Made by a program: the position numbers and the translations under genes. The notes beneath the pieces are model-generated. The model was not told the origin of the DNA, made no database searches, and saw only the letters and a list, made by a program, of their open reading frames with translations. Below are positions 16,608 through 24,535 of a DNA stretch of 64,000 nt, piece by piece. The stretch lies in the NCBI GenBank assembly GCA_937884385.1, contig CALGCW010000221.1, positions 1-64,000 of the forward strand. Reading direction: 5' to 3'. This DNA comes from an uncultured Clostridia bacterium (GTDB lineage: Bacteria; Bacillota; Clostridia; Oscillospirales; CAG-272). How positions within the stretch are numbered: position 1 is the first letter of the stretch; every line of letters starts with the position of its first letter.

Positions 16608-17580
16608 ATAGTTGCTTAGTAATATCCTCAATGGAGATATCTTCAATTTTGAAGTCTTTGATGTGGTATGTGTTAATGAGATGGATCAATACGTCGTCAA
16701 GCTCAGTATTATTTAGAGAAAACTTTATGGCGGTAGTATCATCTTGCTGTTCAAGGGTAATACCCTTGAACTTTTCTGTCAATTCCCTCTCGTCGATTGA
16801 AACGTTTGACGGAATAATGATGGTCTTAGTGTTGCCAAATCTATACTTAATGTTGGCGAGGCTTCCATCATAGAGGATTTTTCCCTTGTCAATAATAATA
16901 ATTCTATTACAAAGCTCCTCAATATCCTTCATATCATGAGTTGTGAGAATAACTGTGATATTGTATTTCTTGTTGAGCTCCTTTATCGCACTTCTGATTT
17001 TGTCTTTAACGAGAACGTCAAGTCCGATCGTTGGTTCATCGAGATATACTATCTTTGGGGAATGTATAAGAGCAGCGGCAAAATCAGCTCTCATTCTTTG
17101 ACCGAGAGAGAGGGATCTGACAGTTTGCGTCAAAAACGGCTTCATATCGAGAAGCTCACAAAGATATTCAAAGCGTTCATTATATTCTTCGTCCGGAACC
17201 TCATAAATGCTTTTTAATATCTTAAAGGTTTCAATGAGAGGGATATCCCACCAAAGCTGTGTTTTTTGACCGAAAACAACGCCCATATTTTTATTGATCT
17301 TTTGGCGATCATTTTCAAAAGACATACCGTTTACCGTAACAGAGCCTCCCGTTGGATAAAGAATTCCGCACATCATTTTGATAGTTGTGCTTTTTCCTGC
17401 ACCGTTAGCCCCAATATATCCTACGATCTCTCCTTCTTCAATATCAAAGGAAATTTGATCCACGGCTCTTACTTCCTCATATTGCCGAGAAAACAAGCCT
17501 TTTATCATTCCCTTCAAGCCTTCTTCTCGAATAGGCTTTTTAAACGTCTTTGAGAGGTTCTTTACACTGATGATCTTCAT
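16594..17580 (-). CDS. ABC transporter ATP-binding protein of the ABC-2 exporter
   Basis: 328-residue nucleotide-binding subunit: Walker A GANGAGKST, Q-loop VVFGQKTQLWWDIP (typical of the COG4586 group), signature in the form LSLGQRMRAD, Walker B KIVYLDEPTIGLD and the H-loop LTTHDM. A C-terminal extension of about 80 residues follows. The ATG at 17580 is chosen for its AAAGGAGG RBS, and the extension to 17616 is dropped. It heads the operon behind its own promoter. Confidence 0.93.
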   Translation of the reverse strand: MKIISVKNLSKTFKKPIREEGLKGMIKGLFSRQYEEVRAVDQISFDIEEGEIVGYIGANGAGKSTTIKMMCGILYPTGGSVTVNGMSFENDRQKINKNMGVVFGQKTQLWWDIPLIETFKILKSIYEVPDEEYNERFEYLCELLDMKPFLTQTVRSLSLGQRMRADFAAALIHSPKIVYLDEPTIGLDVLVKDKIRSAIKELNKKYNITVILTTHDMKDIEELCNRIIIIDKGKILYDGSLANIKYRFGNTKTIIIPSNVSIDERELTEKFKGITLEQQDDTTAIKFSLNNTELDDVLIHLINTYHIKDFKIEDISIEDITKQLYESH

Positions 17581-17619
17581 ATTAGTGTCCTCCTTTGCTA
17601 AAATGTGTTTTTTCATTTA

Positions 17620-17648
17620 ATAATAACACCTAAGTCCCGAAAAATCAA
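17620..17648 (-). promoter_or_regulatory. SigA promoter of the ABC exporter operon
   Basis: Minus strand: TTGATT (17643-17648), 17-base spacer, TATTAT (17620-17625), 40 bases before the ATPase start. Confidence 0.65.
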
Positions 17649-17701
17649 GACTGTTTACGATTTTTGCAACTAAAAAATCATTGGCATTTAAATAAATGAT
17701 G

Positions 17702-17735
17702 AAAATAAAAAGTGCACCAACCGAAGTTGATGCAC
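17702..17735 (-). terminator. Terminator of the 6S-like RNA gene
   Basis: 10-bp stem GTGCATCAAC / GTTGGTGCAC (one G-U pair) closed by a UUCG tetraloop, followed on the minus strand by TTTTTATTTT. Confidence 0.9.
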
Positions 17736-17916
17736 CGAAAATGCAAACTCCGATTGCTGCTACACAAAACCGTATAAATGGGATATGGCATCACATACTA
17801 TAGGTGGAATTTGCAATTTTACCAAATTCAAAAATAGTATGCGAAAAAGAGGCATAATTATCCCTAAAAATAAAAATATACCATAACCCAGTTTATATAT
17901 TCGATTTTGTGTAGCA
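17736..17916 (-). ncRNA. Candidate 6S RNA (SsrS-like), rod-shaped regulatory RNA
   Basis: A consensus SigA promoter ends about six bases upstream and a UUCG terminator lies downstream; no convincing reading frame fills the space. The transcript folds back on itself. A 15-bp closing stem pairs 17902-17916 with 17758-17772, continued by 17887-17897 with 17773-17782, 17878-17885 with 17784-17791, and 17834-17843 with 17792-17801, then a 7-bp apical stem (17823-17829 with 17807-17813). An open region of about 34 bases lies on the 5' side. A long closing stem, a large central bubble, an apical stem and a mature length near 160-180 nt are the 6S architecture, an RNA that mimics an open promoter and binds SigA-RNA polymerase. 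The closing stem may also be an inverted repeat for another purpose. Confidence 0.6.
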
Positions 17917-17921
17917 TATTT

Positions 17922-17950
17922 ATTATAGAGCATAAAGCGAGAAAAGTCAA
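17922..17950 (-). promoter_or_regulatory. SigA promoter of the 6S-like RNA
   Basis: Minus strand: TTGACT (17945-17950), 17-base spacer, TATAAT (17922-17927). The predicted +1 coincides with the first base of the RNA's closing stem. Confidence 0.8.
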
Positions 17951-17960
17951 GCATAATTTT

Positions 17961-17988
17961 AAAAAAGGCTCTTCCAAATGGAAGAGCC
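17961..17988 (-). terminator. Terminator of the MFS transporter gene
   Basis: 9-bp perfect stem GGCTCTTCC / GGAAGAGCC with a four-base loop and six T residues on the minus strand. It separates the MFS gene from the 6S-like RNA promoter. Confidence 0.9.
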
Positions 17989-17994
17989 AATTTT

Positions 17995-19158
17995 TTATTG
18001 CTTTTGTGTAGCTTGGAATGTTATTTCTATCATCAATGACATCAAAATAACAAATATCAAAATATAGATGGGAAAAATATCAAACCCAATTCCCTTTCCT
18101 AAAAAGCCAAATATTGGAGGGATTACTGTCGTTCCCAAATATGCGCTTGCCATTTGAATTCCTATGATCGAACCCGAGTTCTCCTCGCCAAAATTATATG
18201 GCGTTGAGTGAATTATACAAGGATAAATAGGTGCACAGCCAAGACCAATTATAACAAGTCCAACTAACGCTAAAACTTCATTTTCTATCGGAATTATCAT
18301 AAGAGCAATGCCCAAAAGGATAACCACGCTGCCAAGATTGATCATCTTTTTATCACCGAGCTTGTCCATAAGAAAACCGCCAAAAAATCTGCCCGCCGTC
18401 ATCCCTATAAAAAACAGTGATGCATATGCTGCTGCGAATTCTTCCTCCATTCCCTTGGCTTCAACTAGATAAGTACAAGACCATCCCATCGCCGTCGCTT
18501 CTGCCGCGCAGTATCCAAAGAAGGCGATCAAAAGCTGCGGAACGCCCTTTATCTTGAGGGCGGCTTTGATACTTATACTATTGCTACTATTCTCTTCTTG
18601 AATAGTCTGGGATTTGTTAGTTTTCCAAAGCCTAAGAGAGAGCAGCAATATCAATCCAATTGTTAATTGGATTATTGAAATTATGCGGTAACCGTTGTTC
18701 CAGTTGGAGTTTGTTAACGAGTAACTCATAACGAAGGGGCTAACTATCGTGCCAACGCCCCAAAAGCAGTGCAGCCAGCTCATATGTCTTGATGAGTAAT
18801 GCAAAGCTACGTAATTGTTAAGTGCGGCATCAATGGCGCCTGCTCCAAGACCGTAAGGTATTGCGAAAGCAATGAGCATAAGTAGGTTGCTTGAAAATGA
18901 AAAACCAAGCAACGCAAATGCGGTCATAAATACGCTGACAACGGTCACCGTTTCAGTATTGAATTTTCTTGTCAACTTATCGGATAATAAGCTTGATACT
19001 ATAGTTCCTATAGAAATAACCGTGGAGATAATTCCCATATAAGATAGCGGAACGCCTATATCCGTATGCATAACGGGCCAAGCTGACCCCAGAAGAGAGT
19101 CGGGCAACCCTAAACTAATAAATGCTAAATATATGATTGATATCAGTAATGTATACAT
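17995..19158 (-). CDS. Major facilitator superfamily transporter
   Basis: 387 residues, about 12 membrane helices. The N-terminal LGLPDSLLGSAWPVMH is typical of the FucP/sugar-MFS-like branch common in Clostridia. The inter-helix motif TVSSLLSDKLTRKF-type stretch (SLLSDKLTRKFN) and the second-half equivalent GFLMDKLGDKKM fit MFS motif A positions. The substrate is unknown. It has its own promoter and terminator, so it is monocistronic. Confidence 0.87.
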   Translation of the reverse strand: MYTLLISIIYLAFISLGLPDSLLGSAWPVMHTDIGVPLSYMGIISTVISIGTIVSSLLSDKLTRKFNTETVTVVSVFMTAFALLGFSFSSNLLMLIAFAIPYGLGAGAIDAALNNYVALHYSSRHMSWLHCFWGVGTIVSPFVMSYSLTNSNWNNGYRIISIIQLTIGLILLLSLRLWKTNKSQTIQEENSSNSISIKAALKIKGVPQLLIAFFGYCAAEATAMGWSCTYLVEAKGMEEEFAAAYASLFFIGMTAGRFFGGFLMDKLGDKKMINLGSVVILLGIALMIIPIENEVLALVGLVIIGLGCAPIYPCIIHSTPYNFGEENSGSIIGIQMASAYLGTTVIPPIFGFLGKGIGFDIFPIYILIFVILMSLMIEITFQATQKQ

Positions 19159-19189
19159 ATTTCACCTGCTGTTGTATTTGTACTGATTT

Positions 19190-19217
19190 ATTATATCACA
19201 TATTTTGAAAAAGTAAA
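19190..19217 (-). promoter_or_regulatory. Promoter of the MFS gene
   Basis: Minus strand: TTTACT (19212-19217), 16-base spacer, TATAAT (19190-19195) with an upstream TGTGA (extended -10). Confidence 0.6.
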
Positions 19218-19221
19218 GGGG

Positions 19222-20511
19222 TTAATTTACAACACTAATGGTTGCTTCAATGAATGGTCCAGATGGAGATAATGAAAACTGATAAGTTTGAGATATCCAT
19301 TCTCCATTGTATCCTTGATAATGGCAATCTATTTGGAAAGAAGAACATAAGTCAGTTATATTATCAATTGTGAAGTAGCTGTTTATACCATCTTCAGCGA
19401 GAGTTAGCGCTTCTTTATTATAAGTAATATATAAGCGTTTATCTTCTAATAACAGTTTTGCATTTTCTTTGGTTAAATTTTCATTTGTAAAGTTATTTTT
19501 TTCAAATGCCCCATCTTGAGAAAAGTAATCGTCTATAACGATGAAGTCAAATACTTTGAAATCTAAATAATAAAGCTGGTTCTCTCCTTTATTTATTTGT
19601 GATTTTGTCACATTTTGATTATACAGGTCAGCTCTTTTAATGTCATCATTTATTACTCTCACAACTATGGAGATTTCTACATTATCAACCCTTACGGTAA
19701 TTGTGTACGTTCCTATAAAGTTGAATTTTAAAGTTTGATTGATGGAGTCATATTCAAATATTTCGTAATCATAATTGGCGTAGGTTATTGTTTGTATTAT
19801 ATCAATACCATAAGAAATGGAGTTTCCATTTTCAATTGTGAACAATTGATTTAATGCAATAGTTTCAATGTTTCTTTTTTTAGCTTTTTCATACCCACTA
19901 TCATCAAATACGATTGTATTACTTACTATTAACTCTCCATCAACATAGTTGAGTTTATCAGAAGATTCAATGTAGTTGCTGTTGACAGTAATAATTGGTT
20001 GTACTACATCATTTTCATCGTCTGATTCATCATCTCCCGGATTTGGCTCAACCGGTTCTTCTGGGTTGGTTGGCGCATCGGGAGAGGGTGTTTCTGCACC
20101 TGACTCCGAGTCATCCGGAGTAGGCACGTCAGGCTGTAACTCTCTAAACTCATCAGGAAGCGCCAAATGATCATTAGTTAGCGTTTTAAGTAATTCAAAC
20201 TGTTGATCCTTGGTATTGAATGCAATGGTATAACCGTATTTTTCCGACTGTACGGTTATGCTTTCCATTTCGGTGTGATATAGCATATCACTTAACTCGG
20301 CATCATTTTTGATAGCATCATTCTCAATAGAATACGCAAACATAAAATGATTCAACTGTGCAACCAATGCCTCATCATTGGATACGGCGGCACGTTCGAT
20401 AAAGCTCGTATATCCCACAACCGACACGGTGGCGAGAACGGCAAGAATTGCAATCGTCACAAGCAATTCTACAAGTGTAAATCCTTTTCGGATTTTGTGT
20501 TTGATAGACAT
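19222..20511 (-). CDS. Orphan pseudopilin with a large exported C-terminal region
   Basis: 429 residues. The N-terminus is a class III (prepilin) signal: basic leader, RKG then FTLVELLVTIAILAVL, with cleavage expected between Gly10 and Phe11 and Glu at mature position 5. A pilin-like segment of about 120 residues follows. Next is a Pro/Asp/Glu/Ser-rich linker (about 130-170), then about 260 residues of beta-rich sequence with Ig-like character (FIGTYTITVRVDNVEISIVVRV). Typical pseudopilins are 120-200 residues, so this one displays a large extra region. It lies far from the pilus genes at the left edge and has a perfect promoter of its own. It is presumably assembled by that machinery. The function of the tail is unknown. 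Confidence 0.85.
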   Translation of the reverse strand: MSIKHKIRKGFTLVELLVTIAILAVLATVSVVGYTSFIERAAVSNDEALVAQLNHFMFAYSIENDAIKNDAELSDMLYHTEMESITVQSEKYGYTIAFNTKDQQFELLKTLTNDHLALPDEFRELQPDVPTPDDSESGAETPSPDAPTNPEEPVEPNPGDDESDDENDVVQPIITVNSNYIESSDKLNYVDGELIVSNTIVFDDSGYEKAKKRNIETIALNQLFTIENGNSISYGIDIIQTITYANYDYEIFEYDSINQTLKFNFIGTYTITVRVDNVEISIVVRVINDDIKRADLYNQNVTKSQINKGENQLYYLDFKVFDFIVIDDYFSQDGAFEKNNFTNENLTKENAKLLLEDKRLYITYNKEALTLAEDGINSYFTIDNITDLCSSFQIDCHYQGYNGEWISQTYQFSLSPSGPFIEATISVVN

Positions 20512-20561
20512 TATTTAGTCCTCCTATTTAATATTTATCCGTAGCAGGCACGGATGCTTCT

Positions 20562-20590
20562 ATTATAATATAAGAGTCGAATAATGTCAA
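20562..20590 (-). promoter_or_regulatory. Consensus SigA promoter of the pseudopilin gene
   Basis: Minus strand: TTGACA (20585-20590), 17-base spacer, TATAAT (20562-20567); both hexamers perfect. Confidence 0.85.
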
Positions 20591-20593
20591 AAC

Positions 20594-20628
20594 TAAAAAC
20601 CACTTTTAATGAATATCACTAAAAGTGG
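20594..20628 (-). terminator. Terminator after the cytidylate-kinase-like gene
   Basis: 9-bp stem CCACTTTTA / TAAAAGTGG with an 11-base loop, followed on the minus strand by TTTTTAGTTTT. Confidence 0.8.
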
Positions 20629-20644
20629 CTTAAAGCTTATTAAA

Positions 20645-21247
20645 TTAGAATATTTTTGCAATAACAGGAACAGCCTCTTTGATAACTACGTCAGTAGTGT
20701 TAAGGCAAAGATCGTAATTGCTCTTGTCTCCCCATTTATTACCCGTGTAGTAGTCATAGTATTTTGCTCTGTTTTTATCGATTGATTGAATTTGCTTCTT
20801 AATCTCTTTTTCTGTCAAATGCTTCTGCGAATCGGGATTGCGCTCAATACAACGTTTGATCCTGCTATCCATATCTGCATAAACGAAGATTCTGAACGGC
20901 TTGAGATCCTTGAGAATAAAGTCCGCGCAACGTCCAACAATTACACAGTTTGATTTTTGAGCAAGTTCACGGATGATCTCGCTTTGAGCAAGATATATTG
21001 ATTGCTCTTGATTGAAATAAAAGGTGTCTGCAATGAACATACTCTGACCTATGGTTATAGGATAAAGATGGTGAGGCTTTCCTTCAAGAACCTCTTGCAC
21101 ATATTCCTGTGACATAGAAGTTTTTTCTGCGATAGCTGTTATTATTTCCTTATCATAGTATTCAAAGCCAAGCTCCTCTGCCAGTCTTCTTCCAAACTCT
21201 CTACCGCCGCTTCCAAATTCACGGCCGATCGTGATTATTTTATTCAT
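20645..21247 (-). CDS. Cytidylate kinase-like family protein
   Basis: About 200 residues. The N-terminus IITIGREFGSGGREFGRRLA carries the variant P-loop GREFGSGGREFG typical of the cytidylate-kinase-like (AAA_26) family. NCVIVGRCADFIL and a LID-like region RIKRCIERNPDSQKHLTEKEI with DKNRAKYYDYYTG follow. This family is widespread in gut Clostridia next to or apart from true cmk, and its substrate is not established. The ATG at 21247 with a GGGGGAT RBS is preferred over the TTG two codons earlier. It is monocistronic behind a perfect promoter. Confidence 0.87.
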   Translation of the reverse strand: MNKIITIGREFGSGGREFGRRLAEELGFEYYDKEIITAIAEKTSMSQEYVQEVLEGKPHHLYPITIGQSMFIADTFYFNQEQSIYLAQSEIIRELAQKSNCVIVGRCADFILKDLKPFRIFVYADMDSRIKRCIERNPDSQKHLTEKEIKKQIQSIDKNRAKYYDYYTGNKWGDKSNYDLCLNTTDVVIKEAVPVIAKIF

Positions 21248-21279
21248 AAGCAATCCCCCATCGTAAAGTTTATATTAGT

Positions 21280-21308
21280 ATTATAGCATTTTTTATAAGC
21301 TTTGTCAA
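21280..21308 (-). promoter_or_regulatory. Consensus SigA promoter of the cytidylate-kinase-like gene
   Basis: Minus strand: TTGACA (21303-21308), 17-base spacer, TATAAT (21280-21285); both hexamers perfect. Confidence 0.85.
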
Positions 21309-21340
21309 TAAAAATAGCTCAATCAAATTTGATTGAGCTA
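21309..21340 (-). terminator. Terminator after the small P-loop gene
   Basis: 26-base perfect palindrome TAGCTCAATCAAA / TTTGATTGAGCTA (21315-21340), followed on the minus strand by TTTTTATTG. Confidence 0.8.
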
Positions 21341-21349
21341 TATATTATA

Positions 21350-21757
21350 TTAGATGAATTTTCTCATAATATCTGTTGTATCTTCAGCAGCAATCGAAGA
21401 AGTGATTACAACGTTGACATCGCTCTTGAGTGCAAGAGCCTCGACTTCAAGCAAGAATCTTTCGAATGCAGGAACATCCTCATTGCAGATCTTGAGGCAG
21501 GAGTCAATAAAGATATCGGTAACGTCATAGTTGCTTGCCAAAATACCTGCTACAAAGCCGAAAAGTGACTGAGCATCAGTAACCAAATATTCAACAGTAT
21601 CTATAAGTCTTATCTGGCTGTTAACGTCGTAGCGCAATTTGTTTCCCTTTTCGATGCAAACTACACAACCCTTTGTTGCCTGCTGTGCCGCATTTACCAT
21701 CTCGATGAGAGCCTTTGTTTTGCCTGTACCTTTAACGCCAAGTATCAATTTCACCAT
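21350..21757 (-). CDS. Small P-loop NTPase-like protein of unknown function
   Basis: 135 residues. The N-terminus LILGVKGTGKTKALIEMV is a clear Walker A (residues 7-14). VTDIFIDSCLKIC near residues 80-92 could be Walker B (hydrophobic strand ending in Asp), and VNVVITSSI near 115 looks like a sensor strand. This is a minimal RecA/thymidine-kinase-like core with no added domain. I do not recognise a characterised family; similar clostridial proteins are sometimes labelled as twitching-motility protein, but this one is far too short to be PilT and lacks its motifs. It has its own promoter, RBS (GGAGGTAAATTA) and terminator. Confidence 0.8.
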   Translation of the reverse strand: MVKLILGVKGTGKTKALIEMVNAAQQATKGCVVCIEKGNKLRYDVNSQIRLIDTVEYLVTDAQSLFGFVAGILASNYDVTDIFIDSCLKICNEDVPAFERFLLEVEALALKSDVNVVITSSIAAEDTTDIMRKFI

Positions 21758-21810
21758 AATTAATTTACCTCCAAGAGTTCATTGAAGTATTAAACTTCTT
21801 CTATAAATTA

Positions 21811-21839
21811 ATTATACACTATGTATCAATAAATTGCAA
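21811..21839 (-). promoter_or_regulatory. SigA promoter of the small P-loop gene
   Basis: Minus strand: TTGCAA (21834-21839), 17-base spacer, TATAAT (21811-21816). Confidence 0.75.
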
Positions 21840-21896
21840 GTGCTTTTTTAAAAAATTAACTAAAAAATAGCACAAATCTAAAAGAATTCTTAAAGA

Positions 21897-23234
21897 TTAG
21901 ATATTTCTGCTTTCCAATTCTTTTCTTCTCTCTTCATAACCGGGCTTGCCAAGCATAGCAAACATATTGTTCTTGTACTCTTCAACACCGGGTTGGTCGA
22001 AGGGGTTTACTCCAAGAAGATAACCTGACATAGCACAAGCAAGCTCAAAGAAGTAGATAAGATAACCGAGACAGTAAGCATTTCTTTCCTCAATCTCGAT
22101 ATGAATATTAGGAACGTCACCGTCGATATGAGCGAGCTGTGTTGCTCTCATAGCAGTTGCCTTGAGTTCATTGAGATCTTTTCCTGCAAGGAAGTTAAGA
22201 CCGTCAATGTTTGCTTCATCGTATGGAATTATAAAATTGCTTTTTGTATCGTTTACTGAAAGAACAGTTTCAAAAAGCATTTTCTCGCCTTGCTGAATAT
22301 ACTGACCAAGAGAATGCAAATCTGTTGAGAAAATCAAGGATGAGGGGAAAATGCCCTTGCCGTCTTTTCCTTCGCTCTCACCGTAAAGCTGCTTCCACCA
22401 TTCCTGAAGAGTGGTTGTAAAGGGCTCGTAACCTACAAGGATCTCAAGGTGCTTACCCTTGCGATAAAGGATGTTTCTCATTGCTGCATATTTATACGCA
22501 TCATTCTGATGAAGATCGGGGTTAGAATAAGCAACTCTTGCGGCATTCGCGCCCTGCATTAGCGAATCGATGTCAACGCCTGCAACGGCAACGGGAAGGA
22601 GACCAACTGCAGTAAGAACTGAAAATCTACCGCCAATATCATCGGGAATAACGAAAGTTTCGTATCCCTGCTGTGTAGCAAAGGATTTGAGCGTACCGCG
22701 TGACTTATCGGTTGTAACGTAAATTCTTCTGTTAGCCTCTTCAACGCCGTATTTCTTTTCAAGGAATGCACGGAGTATTCTGAAAGCAACCGCGGGCTCA
22801 GTAGTCGTACCTGATTTGGAAATCACGTTTATGCAAACGTTTTTGTGTTCACAGATATAGAGAAGCTCATTGAGGTAAGCCGCGCTGATGTTACATCCTG
22901 CATAATAAATTGAGGGGGTGTTTCCTTTAGCTTCATTGTAGTTGATTGCGCTAAGAAATTCAATAATTGCCTTTGTACCAAGATAAGATCCTCCTATACC
23001 AATTACGATAAAGGCGTCACAATCGTTTTGAATTCTCTTTGCGGCATCCTTGATCCTAGCGAATTCCTCTTTATCGTAGTTTTCGGGAAGATCCATCCAA
23101 CCAAGGAACTTATTACCCGCACCGGTTTTTTCGCGGAGCATTTTATCAGCAAGTGTCACCATAGGTGCAATGCATTCATATTCGTGTTCAGCAATGAACT
23201 TTTTTAAGTATTTGTCGTTTAATTTGAGTGTCAT
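21897..23234 (-). CDS. pgi: Glucose-6-phosphate isomerase
   Basis: It converts glucose-6-phosphate to fructose-6-phosphate in glycolysis. The 445-residue length is the bacterial short type. Visible signatures: [31 protein letters not shown] (phosphate-binding), [14 protein letters not shown], and [10 protein letters not shown] with the catalytic Glu region, and the C-terminal [23 protein letters not shown]. It is a single gene between the carboxypeptidase and the P-loop protein and has a plausible promoter of its own. Confidence 0.97.
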   Translation of the reverse strand: MTLKLNDKYLKKFIAEHEYECIAPMVTLADKMLREKTGAGNKFLGWMDLPENYDKEEFARIKDAAKRIQNDCDAFIVIGIGGSYLGTKAIIEFLSAINYNEAKGNTPSIYYAGCNISAAYLNELLYICEHKNVCINVISKSGTTTEPAVAFRILRAFLEKKYGVEEANRRIYVTTDKSRGTLKSFATQQGYETFVIPDDIGGRFSVLTAVGLLPVAVAGVDIDSLMQGANAARVAYSNPDLHQNDAYKYAAMRNILYRKGKHLEILVGYEPFTTTLQEWWKQLYGESEGKDGKGIFPSSLIFSTDLHSLGQYIQQGEKMLFETVLSVNDTKSNFIIPYDEANIDGLNFLAGKDLNELKATAMRATQLAHIDGDVPNIHIEIEERNAYCLGYLIYFFELACAMSGYLLGVNPFDQPGVEEYKNNMFAMLGKPGYEERRKELESRNI

Positions 23235-23268
23235 ATTTATGTATCCCTTCTGTATTCAACTAAAAATT

Positions 23269-23297
23269 ATTTTACTACTTTTTTGAAAAAAAAGCAA
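23269..23297 (-). promoter_or_regulatory. Possible pgi promoter
   Basis: Minus strand: TTGCTT (23292-23297), 17-base spacer, TAAAAT (23269-23274), 35 bases before the pgi start codon. Confidence 0.5.
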
Positions 23298-23306
23298 TAG
23301 TTTTTT

Positions 23307-24482
23307 TTATTTTATAACGAATTTTGACAAAATTTTAATGAACAATGCCCAATAATCTATTCTTTCAATGTTAACCGTAGAAACTATGGGTGCTTTTCCG
23401 ACAACTTTGCTGCCTACTTTGTATTCTACATACCCTATTTCATCGCCGATCGCAATTGGCGCGGAAACAGTATTTGGAAGCACATAGGTACTTTCTATCT
23501 TTTCTGTACTTCCCTTTTCTAACACTGTGGAAAAACTGCAGGCTTCTATTTGACAAAAACTTTCTGTGCCACCGAGTACTTTTATAGGAGAAAGCTGCTT
23601 TGAGGAAATGTCAAGTAATTCGTAATTGGCAAATCCCCAATTCAGCAATTTGGTTGCGATGCTGTTTCTGACGTCGCTGCTTGGAGCTCCCATAACGACA
23701 CAAATAAGATGCATATTACCGCGTTTTGCAGTTGCGCTTATGCAGAATTTTGCTTTCGATGTCGAACCTGTCTTTAGACCTGTTGCTCCTTGATAGAAAC
23801 GAACTAATCGGTTGGTATTAGTTAATGTGAATTCTCCGTTGCGTATCGTGTCCATCCACGTAGAACTGTACTTCAGTATGTCGTCATATTTTATTAGCTC
23901 GCGTGACATAATTGCAATATCTATTGCGCTTGTGACGTGCCTGGTGGCGGTATCGTCCAAGCCATTGGTGTTTTCAAAATTTGTGTTAGTCATTCCAAGT
24001 TTTTGAGCTTCTGTATTCATTCTTTTAACAAATGCTTCTTCTGAGCCGCAAATATGCTCTGCCAGAGCCACGGCAGCATCGTTTGCAGATGAAATAACGA
24101 CGCTTTTTAGCATATCTTCTACACTCATAATTTCGCCTTCTTTTAAAAATACCTGCGACCCTCCCATAGAAGCGGCATATGCGCTTGTGGTGACCTTATC
24201 GTCATATTTGAGTTTACCGTCATTTATTTCCTGCATCACCAAAAGCAAGGTCATGATTTTTGTCACAGATGCCGGTGGCAGTGCTTTGTCCGGGTTTTTT
24301 TGGTATAGTACGGTTCCTGTGGTTGCTTCCATTAATACCGCACTTTCGCACTCAAATTCCATGCCAATTTCATTCTTTGCTTCCTCAGCTTTTGCTAAAA
24401 TCGGTGCAATACATATGGATAGAACAATGACTAATAAAATGATTATTGATAGGATTTTTTTAAAAGTAAACAAAAAACTCAT
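23307..24482 (-). CDS. dacF: D-alanyl-D-alanine carboxypeptidase (DacF/PBP5-type)
   Basis: 391 residues, exported by an N-terminal signal peptide (hydrophobic 10-30). It trims the terminal D-Ala from peptidoglycan stem peptides outside the membrane. All three active-site motifs are intact: PASVTKIM (Ser72, Lys75), SSANDAAVALAE (SxN) and GLKTGSTSKA (KTG). A C-terminal beta domain and an amphipathic end (WALFIKILSKFVIK) for membrane attachment follow. The symbol follows the family; a spore-cortex role is plausible in this sporulation neighbourhood but not shown. Its start codon lies in a terminator-like hairpin. Confidence 0.92.
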   Translation of the reverse strand: MSFLFTFKKILSIIILLVIVLSICIAPILAKAEEAKNEIGMEFECESAVLMEATTGTVLYQKNPDKALPPASVTKIMTLLLVMQEINDGKLKYDDKVTTSAYAASMGGSQVFLKEGEIMSVEDMLKSVVISSANDAAVALAEHICGSEEAFVKRMNTEAQKLGMTNTNFENTNGLDDTATRHVTSAIDIAIMSRELIKYDDILKYSSTWMDTIRNGEFTLTNTNRLVRFYQGATGLKTGSTSKAKFCISATAKRGNMHLICVVMGAPSSDVRNSIATKLLNWGFANYELLDISSKQLSPIKVLGGTESFCQIEACSFSTVLEKGSTEKIESTYVLPNTVSAPIAIGDEIGYVEYKVGSKVVGKAPIVSTVNIERIDYWALFIKILSKFVIK

Positions 24483-24523
24483 ATATTTCCCTCTCTTTGC
24501 TTTTTTAGAAATATATGAGTTTT
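24474..24523 (-). promoter_or_regulatory. Terminator-like hairpin containing the dacF start codon
   Basis: On the minus strand AAAACTCATATATTTC (24508-24523) can pair with all 16 bases of GAAATATATGAGTTTT (24474-24489). The 18-base loop holds the dacF RBS (AGAGAGG), the dacF ATG is inside the 3' arm, and a T-rich run (TTTTTTGTTT) follows. It could end trxB transcripts and, in read-through transcripts, hide the dacF start codon. Confidence 0.65.
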
Positions 24524-24535
24524 TATATGAAAATA

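Noticed and set aside
17760..17990. 76-codon minus-strand reading frame across the 6S-like RNA and its promoter
   Set aside because: Its start (TTG) is inside the MFS terminator stem, it has no RBS, it runs through promoter hexamers, and the same bases form an extensive RNA fold.
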